The translations under genes were made by a program, and so were the position numbers. A stretch of DNA of 46,610 bases from an uncultured Oscillospiraceae bacterium (GTDB lineage: Bacteria > Bacillota > Clostridia > Oscillospirales > Oscillospiraceae), in NCBI GenBank assembly GCA_934597585.1, contig CAKTSA010000011.1, positions 1-46,610 of the forward strand, given 5' to 3'. How positions within the stretch are numbered: position 1 is the first letter of the stretch; every line of letters begins with the position of its first letter. Positions 10,299 to 19,500 of this stretch are shown in pieces. The notes beneath the pieces are model-generated. The model worked only from the letters and a program-made list of their open reading frames with translations. It searched no databases and was not told where the DNA came from.

Positions 10299-11885
10299 TT
10301 ACTTCACCTGACTGACCATCAGCATGCCGAATTCCTCGGAGCTATGGTCAGCCGGCAGGATACCGGCGATCTTGCCGCCGGAGACGATGGCGATCCGGTC
10401 ACAGGTCATGCGCAGTTCTTCCAGCTCAGAGGAGATCATCACCACGGTGATGCCGCTCTCGCGGTTGAACTTTTTCAGCGCCTCCAGCACCAGCGCCTTT
10501 GCGCCCACGTCGATACCGCGGGTGGGCTCGGAGACAAAGAGGAAGCGGGGTTCCAGGGCGAAGGCCTTGGCCAGGCAGATCTTCTGCTGGTTGCCGCCGG
10601 ACAGCTCTCTCGCCTTCTGCAGGGAGCTGGTGCACTTGATCTGCAGCTCGTCGATGTACTTCTGGGTGACCGCGTGAATGGCCTTTTCGTCACGCCACGT
10701 GAAGAACAGGTGCTTCTTCAGGAACTTGTCGTGGATCTGCATGGCGGGGAAGGCCACGTTCCACTCCAAGGATTCGTCCAGCAGCAGGCCCACGCCGCGG
10801 CGGTCCTCCGACACGAAAGCCAGGGACGCGTCCAGACACTTGCGGGGGCTGTTGAGGGCGATGGGCTTGCCGTCAAACTCCACGGTGCCGCCGGCCTCGT
10901 ACAGGCCCATGATACCGTTGGGGATGCCCAGCTTGCCCTGGCCGGCCAGACCGCCGATGCCCAGGATCTCGCCCTCCTTGATGTCCAGGTTCACGTTGCG
11001 GACGATCTCGCCGGGCATATCCACCCACAGCTTGCGGATGGACATGATGGTCTTTGCGTCGGGGTCGATCTTGATGTCCTGGGCCGTGGCGGTGTTCTCC
11101 ACATTGCGGCCCACCATCCACTTGGTGATGTCGGACACGTCCGTCTCCTTGGCGGGGGTGTCCTTGACCACGTAGCCGTCGCGCATGATGACCACCTTGT
11201 CGCAGACGGACAGGATCTCGTGGAGACGGTGGGTGATAAAGATCACCGCGATGCCCTGGGCAGACATGTTGCGGATGGAGTCCAGCAGCGCCTCGGCCTC
11301 CTTCTCCGTCAGAACGGCGGTGGGCTCGTCCAGGATCAGCAGCTTCAGGTTTTCCTTGCTGAGCTCGCGGGCGATCTCGGTAAACTGCTTGTGACCCACG
11401 GGCATGCTGCTGATGATCATCTTCTGATCGATCTCCACGCCCATTTTTTCGATGGCGCGCTTGGCGCGCTCATCCATTTCCTTATAGTCGAGAGTGTCCA
11501 TTCTTTCGCCGAACACTTCTGAGATGACGTTTTTCTTTTTCGGCTCACGGTTGAGCAGAATGTTTTCCGTGGCGGAAAAGCCAGGGATCAGAGAAAACTC
11601 CTGATGCACCATGCCGATGCCGGCCTTCAGTGCATCGAACGGCGTGTTGAAGGTCACCTTCTCGCCGTTGATCAGGACGTCGCCTTTATAACCGCCGGTC
11701 TCGCGGATCACATCCATGCCGAACAGGATCTTCATCAGGGTACTCTTGCCGGCGCCGTTTTCGCCGACCAGGCCCAGCACCTCGCCCTCTTTCAGCGTGA
11801 AGTTGATGTCCGTCAACACCTGGTTTCCGAAGAAGTCCTTCTGGATGTTGCGCATCTCCAACAGGGGAGCATTGTTATTTTCCAT
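10299..11885 (-). CDS. ABC transporter ATP-binding protein, two fused nucleotide-binding domains (RbsA/MglA-like)
   Basis: Cytoplasmic energy-coupling subunit with two ATPase domains in one 528-residue chain, as in ribose, galactose and nucleoside importers. Domain 1 has Walker A GENGAGKST (41-49) and Walker B LLILDEPTAVL, but a weak signature (MPVGHKQFTEIA). Domain 2 has a degenerate Walker A (GGLAGQGKLGI) and a good signature LSGGNQQK with Walker B-like FVSEPTRGIDVGAKA. This split of intact and degenerate sites between halves is normal in the family. The ribosome site is weak (AGGTAGGG), and TATAAT stands directly before the ATG, so part of its expression may depend on readthrough from the binding-protein gene. 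Confidence 0.95.
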   Translation of the reverse strand: MENNNAPLLEMRNIQKDFFGNQVLTDINFTLKEGEVLGLVGENGAGKSTLMKILFGMDVIRETGGYKGDVLINGEKVTFNTPFDALKAGIGMVHQEFSLIPGFSATENILLNREPKKKNVISEVFGERMDTLDYKEMDERAKRAIEKMGVEIDQKMIISSMPVGHKQFTEIARELSKENLKLLILDEPTAVLTEKEAEALLDSIRNMSAQGIAVIFITHRLHEILSVCDKVVIMRDGYVVKDTPAKETDVSDITKWMVGRNVENTATAQDIKIDPDAKTIMSIRKLWVDMPGEIVRNVNLDIKEGEILGIGGLAGQGKLGIPNGIMGLYEAGGTVEFDGKPIALNSPRKCLDASLAFVSEDRRGVGLLLDESLEWNVAFPAMQIHDKFLKKHLFFTWRDEKAIHAVTQKYIDELQIKCTSSLQKARELSGGNQQKICLAKAFALEPRFLFVSEPTRGIDVGAKALVLEALKKFNRESGITVVMISSELEELRMTCDRIAIVSGGKIAGILPADHSSEEFGMLMVSQVK

Positions 11886-11906
11886 ATTATACCCTACCTA
11901 TAAGTA

Positions 11907-11936
11907 AACAGGGGGGAGGATCCCCTCCCCCCTGTT
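11907..11936 (-). repeat. Intercistronic stem-loop after the DUF3798 lipoprotein gene
   Basis: Arms 11907-11919 and 11924-11936 pair perfectly over 13 bases, mostly G-C, with a four-base loop. Only a short T-run (TGTTTACTT) follows on the minus strand. It lies between the binding-protein gene and the ATPase gene and probably acts as a leaky terminator that gives more binding protein than channel. Confidence 0.65.
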
Positions 11937-11964
11937 CGATACATTGTGCTCTACAAAAGCTATG

Positions 11965-13200
11965 TCAGCTGATGGTGAAGTACTTCTCGGGGATCTCCAC
12001 AGAGGCGTTGCCCATGAACTTGCCGGGATCGCCCATGATGTAGGTATCCTGATAGATCAGGAACACGTTGTCGGACTTGACACCGGTGGTGGCGTTGGTG
12101 TAGCCGGCGCCGTTCCACTCAGCCTTGGGAGAGTACTTCTGCAGGGCGGAAGCAACATCGTCCATATCGCAGATGTCAGCATTGCCGTCGATGACGTTCT
12201 TGGCATGCTGGGCAAGACCGGCGGACAGGGTGTAGCCATAGGAGTAGGCCCAGGTGCCGAAGTGGCCGGCGCCGCCCTTCTCATTGATGGCGGACTCGAC
12301 CTTGGCCAGGATCTTCTCGAAATCGCCGGCTTCCTCGGTCAGGTCCAGACCCAGAGCGCCGGGATAGCCCATCAGGGGAGAGGGCAGGTCAGCCTCGATG
12401 AAGTAACCGCCGTACTCCAGCAGCTGCTTCAGCAGGGGCTCGGTGTGAGCGTCGTTGGTGCAGAAGTAGGCAGCGTTCTTGCCGTACTTGCCGACCCACT
12501 CAGGCACCTTCTCCAGGATGTAGGCCTGGGCGCCGGACACGCCAACGTCAGAGGTGGGGTCGGGAGCGGTCTCCAGGACGAACTTCATGCCGAACTCCTC
12601 GCAGGCGGCCTGCATGATGGCCACACGGCGGCTCATGGTCTCATAGGCCATGTGACGGGGGAAGGAGATGTGCACGAAGGTATCGCAGCCCAGCTCGTGA
12701 GCGGTGCGGATGATCAGGTAGCCGCGGGACACGAAGTCGTTGTTGCAGACCAGGTCAGCAGCGGAGCCGATCTCGGGCAGGTCCTCATGGGACTCACCGG
12801 CGATGCACAGGATGTCGGGGCGGGTTTCCTTGATCTTGCGGAAAGCCTCAGTGGTGCCGGGCACAGCCTGGTTCACGATGATGGCCTTCATCAGAGGGTC
12901 AGAGGACAGGTTCACGATGTTCTGGATGGTGGTCTCCAGCTCCTCGGTGAAGTTGTCGGGATAGATGGCCAGCGTGACCATATCCTCGCCATACTCCGCC
13001 TGGAAAGCCTCGGCGCCGCGGCGGTCGTCCTCGGACTGAGAAACGGAACCGGTCACGATACCGATCTTGTATGCGGCGGCAGCATCACCGTTGTTGCTGT
13101 CGTCACCATTGCTGTTGTCTGCGGGGGTGTTGTTGCCGCCGCATGCCGCCAGGGTGAACACCATGGCCAGCGCCAGCAGCAGGCTCAAAAACTTCTTCAT
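11965..13200 (-). CDS. DUF3798 substrate-binding lipoprotein of an ABC transporter
   Basis: Predicted surface lipoprotein with a periplasmic-binding-like fold that should deliver substrate to the ABC transporter encoded downstream. The signal peptide ends in LAAC (Cys20 from the chosen start), followed by an Asn/Asp-rich linker. The body begins YKIGIVTGSVSQSEDDRRGAE, typical of DUF3798 proteins, and later has AYFCTNDAHTEPLL and GGAGHFGTWAYSYGYT. I chose ATG 13200 because AGGAGGT precedes it at the right distance and the signal peptide then begins MKKF; an upstream ATG at 13230 would add ten residues with no ribosome site. It is first in the operon 13200-7597 and has its own promoter. The ligand is unknown. 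Confidence 0.92.
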   Translation of the reverse strand: MKKFLSLLLALAMVFTLAACGGNNTPADNSNGDDSNNGDAAAAYKIGIVTGSVSQSEDDRRGAEAFQAEYGEDMVTLAIYPDNFTEELETTIQNIVNLSSDPLMKAIIVNQAVPGTTEAFRKIKETRPDILCIAGESHEDLPEIGSAADLVCNNDFVSRGYLIIRTAHELGCDTFVHISFPRHMAYETMSRRVAIMQAACEEFGMKFVLETAPDPTSDVGVSGAQAYILEKVPEWVGKYGKNAAYFCTNDAHTEPLLKQLLEYGGYFIEADLPSPLMGYPGALGLDLTEEAGDFEKILAKVESAINEKGGAGHFGTWAYSYGYTLSAGLAQHAKNVIDGNADICDMDDVASALQKYSPKAEWNGAGYTNATTGVKSDNVFLIYQDTYIMGDPGKFMGNASVEIPEKYFTIS

Positions 13201-13253
13201 ACTTACCTCCTGATTTTCATTTTTTTGCAAAAGGGTTGCTATGGGGTATAGTA

Positions 13254-13283
13254 ATTTTACCAGATGGGTTCACATTTTGTCAA
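13254..13283 (-). promoter_or_regulatory. Promoter of the DUF3798 ABC operon
   Basis: Minus-strand TTGACA (13278-13283), 18 bases, then TAAAAT (13254-13259), about 55 bases before the start codon. Confidence 0.65.
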
Positions 13284-13531
13284 TACAATACCGGCCACGC
13301 TCTGCGGTCAATCTGCCGACACCTGTCTTTATGTTGCGTACATTTTCCGCTTTTTATTGTAAATTTGCACAAAATTTCGCAGCCTTCCTCAACTTTTTCT
13401 CCCCATTTTTGGCTTTCTCTCCAAACGCCGTTTTTCCTGTCAGGAAAATTTTTTCTTTTTTGTACCCTGTACAGGCGCCCTTTCTCCGCCGCGGGCCGTC
13501 GGGCGGCGAAAAAAAGCGGCGCCGGAAGCGG
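13284..13531. other. Intergenic stretch without a recognised gene
   Basis: This stretch is T-rich on the plus strand and GC-rich near 13480-13510. It contains a short hairpin at about 13430-13447 (TTTTCCTG/CAGGAAAA) followed by plus-strand T-runs, but no plus-strand gene precedes it. I see no coding region. Confidence 0.5.
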
Positions 13532-13574
13532 GAAAAACAGTGCGCCGTCCGGCCTTCTGCCGGGCGGCGCACTG
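13532..13574 (-). terminator. Terminator of thrS
   Basis: Arms 13538-13553 and 13559-13574 form a 16-base GC-rich stem with one wobble pair, followed on the minus strand by TTTTT. It lies 36 bases after the thrS stop codon. Confidence 0.88.
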
Positions 13575-13609
13575 TATGATTATGCGAAAAAGTGTATTTT
13601 TATCGGAGC

Positions 13610-15403
13610 TCAGTCGTGGCTCTTGCTGTCCACGATCTCGTGGAGCTTGGCGGAGAAATCGGCCAGGGTCATGGCGCCCAGATCCTCGCCCTTGCGGGTG
13701 CGGACGGAGACGGTGCCGTTCTCCATATCCCGGTCGCCCACCACCAGCATAAAGGGGATCTTCTCCAGGGTGGCCTCGCGGATCTTCTTGCCCACCTTCT
13801 CGTTGCGGCTGTCCACCTCCACGCGGAAGCCCTGCTTACGCAGCTCCTTGGCGGCCTCGGCGCAGTAGTCGGCGGCACGGTCGGTGATGGGCAGGAAGCG
13901 TACCTGCTCGGGCATCATCCAGGTGGGCAGCGCGCCGGCGTACTCCTCGATCAGATAGGCCAGGGTGCGCTCGTAGCAGCCCAGAGAGGTGCGGTGGATG
14001 ATATAGGGCAGGGCTTTGTTGCCGTTCTCGTCGATATAGTACATGCCGAAGCGCTCGGCCAGCAGCATATCGATCTGGATGGTGACAAGGGTGTCCTCCT
14101 TGCCGTACACGTTCTTATACTGGATATCCAGCTTGGGGCCGTAGAAGGCGGCCTCGTCGATGCCGATGGTGTAGTCCACATCCAGATCCTTCAGAATCTG
14201 CGCCATGGTGGACTGGGCATGCTCCCACTGCTCGGCGGTACCCTCATACTTGTTGTTGGGGTTGGCGGGATCCCACTGGGAGAAGCGGAACGTGCACTTA
14301 TCCAGCATACCCACGGTGCCCAGGAAATACTTGGCCAGTGCCAGGCAGCCCTTGAACTCCTCCTCCAGCTGGTCGGGGCACAGCACCAGATGGCCTTCGG
14401 AGATGGTGAACTGGCGGACGCGGATCAGGCCGTGCATCTCGCCGGAATCCTCGTTGCGGAACAGGGTAGAGGTCTCGCCCAGACGCATGGGTAGGTCACG
14501 GTAGCTGCGGCCACGGTTCAGATAGACCTGATACTGGAAGGGGCAGGTCATGGGGCGCAGGGCGAAGCACTCCTTGGTGTAGTCATCCGGATCGCCCATA
14601 ACGAACATGCCGTCCAGATAGTGATCCCAGTGGCCAGAGATCTTATACAGCTCGCGCTTGGCCATCAGGGGAGTCTTGGTCAGCAGGTAACCGGCCTCCT
14701 GCTCGGTGTCCTCCACCCAGCGCTGCAGCAGCTGGATGACGCGGGCACCCTTGGGCAGCAGGATGGGCAGGCCCTGGCCGATGCAGTCCACAGTGGTGAA
14801 ATACTCCAGCTCGCGGCCCAGCTTGTTGTGGTCGCGCTTCACAGCCTCCTCCCGCTCCTTCAGATAGGCCTCCAGCTGGTCCTTGTTGGGGAAGGCCACG
14901 CCGTAGATGCGCTGCAGCTGCTTGCGGCTGGAATCGCCCCGCCAGTAGGCGGCGTTGCAGGCGGTCAGCTTGATGCCGTTGCCCTTGATGCGGCCGGTAG
15001 AATCCACGTGAGGACCGGCGCACAGATCGACAAATTCGCCCTGACGGTAGAAGGAGATGACGGCGTCCTCCGGCAGGTCGTTGATCAGCTCCACCTTATA
15101 GGGCTCTTCCTTCTCCTCCATGAATTTGATAGCCTCCTCGCGGGGCAGCTCGAAGCGCTCCAGCTTCAGCTTTTCCTTGCAGATCTTCCGCATCTCGGCC
15201 TCGATCTCCGTCAGATTCTCGGGGGTAAAGGCAAAGGGGGCGTCCAGATCGTAATAGAAGCCGTTGTCGATGCTGGGGCCGATGGCCAGCTTCACCTCGG
15301 GGTGCAGGCGCTTGACGGCCTGGGCCAGCACGTGGGAGCAGGTGTGCCAGTAGGTCTTGCGGTACTGCTCGTTTTCAAAGGTATAGATGTTTTCTTCGCT
15401 CAT
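13610..15403 (-). CDS. thrS: Threonyl-tRNA synthetase lacking the N-terminal TGS domain
   Basis: Class II synthetase that charges tRNA-Thr in the cytoplasm. The editing domain is present: HTCSH (residues 20-24) and CAGPH (about 130) supply its His and Cys residues. Class II motifs follow: RPMTCP with the zinc Cys, the RNEDSGEMHGLIRVRQFT motif 2 region, SEGH with a zinc His, and IIHRTSLGCYERTL (zinc His plus motif 3). The C-terminal anticodon-binding domain starts near residue 500. At 597 residues it is about 40 shorter than usual, because it starts directly at the editing domain and has no TGS domain. The start is secure: AAGGAGG lies nine bases before ATG. Expression is controlled by the upstream T-box. 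Confidence 0.96.
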   Translation of the reverse strand: MSEENIYTFENEQYRKTYWHTCSHVLAQAVKRLHPEVKLAIGPSIDNGFYYDLDAPFAFTPENLTEIEAEMRKICKEKLKLERFELPREEAIKFMEEKEEPYKVELINDLPEDAVISFYRQGEFVDLCAGPHVDSTGRIKGNGIKLTACNAAYWRGDSSRKQLQRIYGVAFPNKDQLEAYLKEREEAVKRDHNKLGRELEYFTTVDCIGQGLPILLPKGARVIQLLQRWVEDTEQEAGYLLTKTPLMAKRELYKISGHWDHYLDGMFVMGDPDDYTKECFALRPMTCPFQYQVYLNRGRSYRDLPMRLGETSTLFRNEDSGEMHGLIRVRQFTISEGHLVLCPDQLEEEFKGCLALAKYFLGTVGMLDKCTFRFSQWDPANPNNKYEGTAEQWEHAQSTMAQILKDLDVDYTIGIDEAAFYGPKLDIQYKNVYGKEDTLVTIQIDMLLAERFGMYYIDENGNKALPYIIHRTSLGCYERTLAYLIEEYAGALPTWMMPEQVRFLPITDRAADYCAEAAKELRKQGFRVEVDSRNEKVGKKIREATLEKIPFMLVVGDRDMENGTVSVRTRKGEDLGAMTLADFSAKLHEIVDSKSHD

Positions 15404-15434
15404 GGTGATGATCCTCCTTGTGATTGGGGCGGGA

Positions 15435-15801
15435 TAAAAAAATCCCCACCCCTGATGTGTTCAGGGGTGAGGTAATACAGTCATTACTCCACGGTTCCAC
15501 CCTGCTTACGGCTTACCACACGCTTCCGCTGGTCATCGCGGATGGCGAAGTATCTTTCGTCGAGACAAGGCGCAGAAGCGCAGGAATACCGTGTGTATTT
15601 CAAGCTTCTGCAACGCAGTATCGGCGGAAGAGACTCGGCATACGCCGTCGCTCGTGATCTCTGTAACGGGAGATCCCCGTCCTGCTCCTCACAGGCGGCT
15701 CGGGAGTGGTACAGGCTGCGCCGTGGGCGGGATGCTTTCAGCCGGGGCATCCCTCTCTTTGGCCGTTGGGAAACAGCTTCTTCTCCGTCATCGCTTTTGA
15801 T
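15435..15801 (-). ncRNA. T-box leader (threonine) of thrS with intrinsic terminator
   Basis: T-box riboswitch that senses uncharged tRNA-Thr and allows transcription into thrS. The conserved T-box sequence GGGTGGAACCGTGG is at 15489-15502. The terminator stem is at 15443-15472, followed by seven T on the minus strand (15435-15441). Stem I shows AGAGAGGGATGC and GCTGAAAGCATCCC, which match its apical motifs. After it comes GTACCACTCCCGAG, the usual setting of a specifier loop, which places ACC (Thr) at 15708-15710. The specifier matches the downstream synthetase. The transcript should begin near 15801 from the promoter at 15808-15836. Confidence 0.93.
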
Positions 15802-15807
15802 TACCGT

Positions 15808-15836
15808 ATTATAGCGCCGTTTTTTGCCCTTGTCAA
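15808..15836 (-). promoter_or_regulatory. Consensus promoter of the thrS T-box transcript
   Basis: Minus strand TTGACA (15831-15836), 17 bases, TATAAT (15808-15813). Both boxes and the spacing are perfect consensus. Confidence 0.9.
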
Positions 15837-15854
15837 CGGGAAAACGCAGGGTTT

Positions 15855-16484
15855 TTACACAATTTCCTCCGCTGTATCCACAATCACCGCCGCGCCGGCC
15901 TCCGCCAGTGCCGCATGGCCCCGGAAGCCCCAGCTGACGGCGATGAGGGGCAGGCCCGCGTTCCGGGCGGTCTGCACGTCCACCTCGCTGTCGCCCACGT
16001 AGACGGCGGTCTCTTTCTCCGCGCCCAGGGCAGCCAGGGCGTGGAACACCATATCCGGGGCGGGCTTGCGGGGCGTGGCGGGACTTTCGCCGAAGGTGGG
16101 GATGCCGGGGAAGAACTGTTCCGCCAGGGCGCAGGCCGCGCCGTGGGGCTTGTTGGACACGATGGCCACCTTACACCCCGCCTGCCGCAGCCGCTCCAGC
16201 AGCTCCGGCACGCCGGGATAGGGCCGGGTCAGCACGCAGGTGTGGGCCTGGTACCAGGCCTTATAGTCCCCCATGATGGCGGCAAACTCCGGTGTGTCCT
16301 CCCCCTGGGGCAGCATGGACGCCATCAGCTTCACCGCGCCGTTGCCCAGGCCCCGGCGAACTTCCTCGCGGCTGCGCCGGGGATAGCCGTACTGCTCCAG
16401 CGTGTGGTTGACGGCGGCGGCCAGATCGTCCAGGGTATCCAGCAGCGTGCCGTCCATATCAAACAGATAGGTCTTATATGTCAT
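15855..16484 (-). CDS. HAD family phosphatase, phosphoglycolate phosphatase-like
   Basis: Cytoplasmic phosphatase of the haloacid dehalogenase superfamily, most like Gph, which removes phosphate from 2-phosphoglycolate. The 209-residue length fits. Motif I is FDMDGTLLDT (8-17) with the nucleophile Asp and the acid/base Asp. Motif II is IVSNK (about 109), with RKPAPD supplying the Lys and VYVGDSEVDVQTA the acidic metal-binding motif IV. A helical cap follows motif I. GGGAGGA precedes ATG 16484. It lies between the activase gene and thrS on the same strand but appears to be a separate unit. Substrate assignment is by family resemblance only. Confidence 0.9.
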   Translation of the reverse strand: MTYKTYLFDMDGTLLDTLDDLAAAVNHTLEQYGYPRRSREEVRRGLGNGAVKLMASMLPQGEDTPEFAAIMGDYKAWYQAHTCVLTRPYPGVPELLERLRQAGCKVAIVSNKPHGAACALAEQFFPGIPTFGESPATPRKPAPDMVFHALAALGAEKETAVYVGDSEVDVQTARNAGLPLIAVSWGFRGHAALAEAGAAVIVDTAEEIV

Positions 16485-16551
16485 GGGTAGGTCCTCCCTC
16501 CTATTTTATCGCCCGATGATATCACAGCTGCGCTGAAATTGCAACAGGCAA

Positions 16552-16580
16552 AAGGCGCTTTTCCTGCGAAAAAGCGCCTT
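16552..16580 (-). terminator. Terminator of the activase/dehydratase gene
   Basis: AAGGCGCTTTT (16552-16562) pairs with 16570-16580 over 11 bases, and CTTTTG follows on the minus strand. It starts eight bases after the stop codon of the 1409-residue gene. Confidence 0.8.
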
Positions 16581-16588
16581 CTGGCCGG

Positions 16589-19500
16589 TCATTCCATATG
16601 CTTTCTGGCAGCCGACAGCATCAGCTTGATGCGGTTCAGCTGGTTCACCTCGCTGGCGCCGGGGTCGTAGTCCACGGCGGCGATGTTGGCCTGAGGATAG
16701 GCCGCCTTCAGGGCCTTGATGACGCCCTTGCCCACCACGTGGTTGGGCAGACATGCAAAGGGCTGGATGCACACGATGTTGGGCACCCCCTCCGTCAGCA
16801 GCTCCGCCATCTCGCCGCAGAGGAACCATCCCTCGCCGTACTGATTGCCCAGGGACAGGAAGGGCTTGGCCAGGTCGGCGATGTGGGCCATGGGCGTAGG
16901 CGGATCAAAGCGGCGGCTGGCCTTCAGGGCCTCCACCGCAGGACGGCGGACGGCCTCGATGCCGTCGGTGCCCACCTTGGCCAGCAGACTGGAGGTCCAG
17001 CCGGTGCCTAAGTACTCGTGCTTGTAGCTCTGCTGATAGATGCACTCGATCAGGAAGTCGGTGAGGTCGGGCACCACCGCCTCGGCCCCTTCCTGCTCCA
17101 GCAGATCCACCAGGTAGTTGTTGGCCAGGGGCATGTACTTCACCAGGATCTCCCCCACGATGCCCACACGGGGCTTGCGGAGGGTTTCGTTCAGGGGCAG
17201 GGCGTCGAAATCCGCCACGATGCCCCGGCAAATGCCGCTGTAGGTATAGCCGGTCTTCTCCCCCATGGCGTAGGCAATGGCGATGTCCCGCCACTTGGCG
17301 TGGAGGGCGTTGGCGGAGCCGGGCACGGCCTCGTAGGGCCGGGTGCGGTACAGGCACCGCATGAGAAGGTCGCCGAAGGTCAGCTGCCGCAGGGCGGCCA
17401 GCAGCATGGCGGGTGAGACACGGAAGCCCTCGTTCTTCTCCATGCCGTTGGCGTTGAGAGAGATGACGGGGATGTGGCTCAGTCCCGCCTTGTCCAAGGC
17501 GCGGCGGATAAAGGCCACGTAGTTGCTGGCCCGGCAGCAGCCGCCGGTCTGGGTCATGATGAGCGCCAGCTTGTCGGTGTCGTACCGGCCCGACAGCACC
17601 GCCTCCATCAGCTGGCCCACCGACAGGATGGAGGGATAGCAGGCGTCGTTGTTGACGTACTGCAGGCCCACATCCACCGCTTTCCGGGTGGCGTTGTTGA
17701 GGATCTCCACATGGTAGCCGTGGCGACGGAACACCGGCTCGATCACGTCAAAGTGGATGGGAGACATCTGGGGCGCCAGGATGGTATAGCCCTGGTCGAA
17801 CATCTCCTTGGTGAACTCGGTGCGGTGATAGTCCAGCGGCATCGGCTTGGCGCAGATGTGCTGCTCACGCCGCATGTTCATGGCGGCCAGCAGACTGCGG
17901 ACCCGGATACGGGCCGCGCCCAGATTGTTCACCTCGTCGATCTTCAGCACGGTGTAGAGCTTGTTGCACTTCTCCAGGATCTCGCATACCTGGTCGGTGG
18001 TGACGGCGTCCAGTCCGCAGCCGAAGGAAAACAGCTGCACCAGCTCCAGATCGTCCCGCCGGCCCACGAACTCCGCCGCCGCGTACAGCCGGGAGTGGAA
18101 CACCCACTGATCCACCACCCGCAGGGGCCGCTGGGGCGGCGTGTCCAGGGGCAGACTGTCCTCGGTGAATACGTACAGACCGTAGGAGGCAATCAGCTCC
18201 GGGATGCCGTGGTTGATCTCCGGGTCGATGTGGTAGGGCCGTCCCGCCAGCACCACGCCCCGCTTGCCGCTGCGCTCCATCTCCGCAAGGCAGCGGCGGC
18301 CCTCAACCCGGATGTCGTCCTTGGCCCGGCGCTGCTCCGCCCACGCGGCACGGGCGGCGGCGCGGACTTCGGCGGCGGGGATGCTCCACACGTCCCGGCA
18401 CAGCTTCACCAAGCGATCCTCCGCCGTCTTCTCGCTGGTAAAGGCGATGAAGGGCCGGATGTACCGCACCTGTCCGGTGGTGATGGCCTCCACGTTGTTT
18501 TTCAGGTTCTCCGGATAGGACACCACCATGGGACAGTTGTAGTGGTTCTGGGCGTCCTTCGTCTCCTGATACTCATAGAACACGCAGGGGTGGAAAATCG
18601 TGGTGATCCCCTGCTGCGCCAGCCACTCCACGTGGCCGTGGGCCAGCTTGGCGGGGTAGCACTCCGACTCTGAGGGGATGGACTCCATGCCCATCTCGTA
18701 GATGGCCCGGGTGGAGAAAGGCGACACCACCACCCGGAAGCCCAGCTGCCGGAAAAAGGTGGCCCAATAGGGATAGTTTTCATACAGGTTCAGCACCCGG
18801 GGAATGCCGATGACGCCCCGCCTGGCTTCCGTCTCCGAAAGCGCCGGATAGTCGAACAGCCGCTGCCGTTTATAGGCCATCATGTTGGCCCCCGGCTGGG
18901 CGGCGTTGGGGTTCTTCACCCGCTTTTCGCAGCGGTTGCCGGAGATGTACCGGCCGCCGTCGGAAAAGGTGTTCACCGTCAGCAGGCAGTTATTCTCGCA
19001 CCCGCCGCAGCGGGCGGTTTTCGCCGTATAGGTCAGGGCGGCGATGCGGGCGAAGTCCAGCGTCTCCGTGGGCTGGCCGTGATAGCGCTCCCGGGCGATC
19101 AGCGCCGCGCCGAAGGCGCCCATCAGACCAGAGATATCGGGACACACCGCCTCCGTTCCTGCGATGCGCTCGAAGGCCCGCAGCACAGCCTTATTATAGA
19201 AGGTGCCGCCCTGCACCACGATGTGCGCGCCCAGCTCCCGGGCGTCGGCCAGCTTGATGACCTTGAACAGGGCGTTCTTGATGACGGAGTAGGCCAGGCC
19301 CGCGGAGATATCCGACACCGCCGCCCCCTCCTTCTGGGCCTGCTTCACGTTGGAGTTCATGAACACGGTGCAGCGGGTGCCCAGATCCACCGGATGTTGG
19401 GCAAACAGCGCCTCGTCGGCGAACTGGGCCGCCGTAAAGCCCAGGGAGTTGGCAAAATTTTCCAAAAACGAGCCGCAGCCGGAGGAACAGGCCTCGTTCA

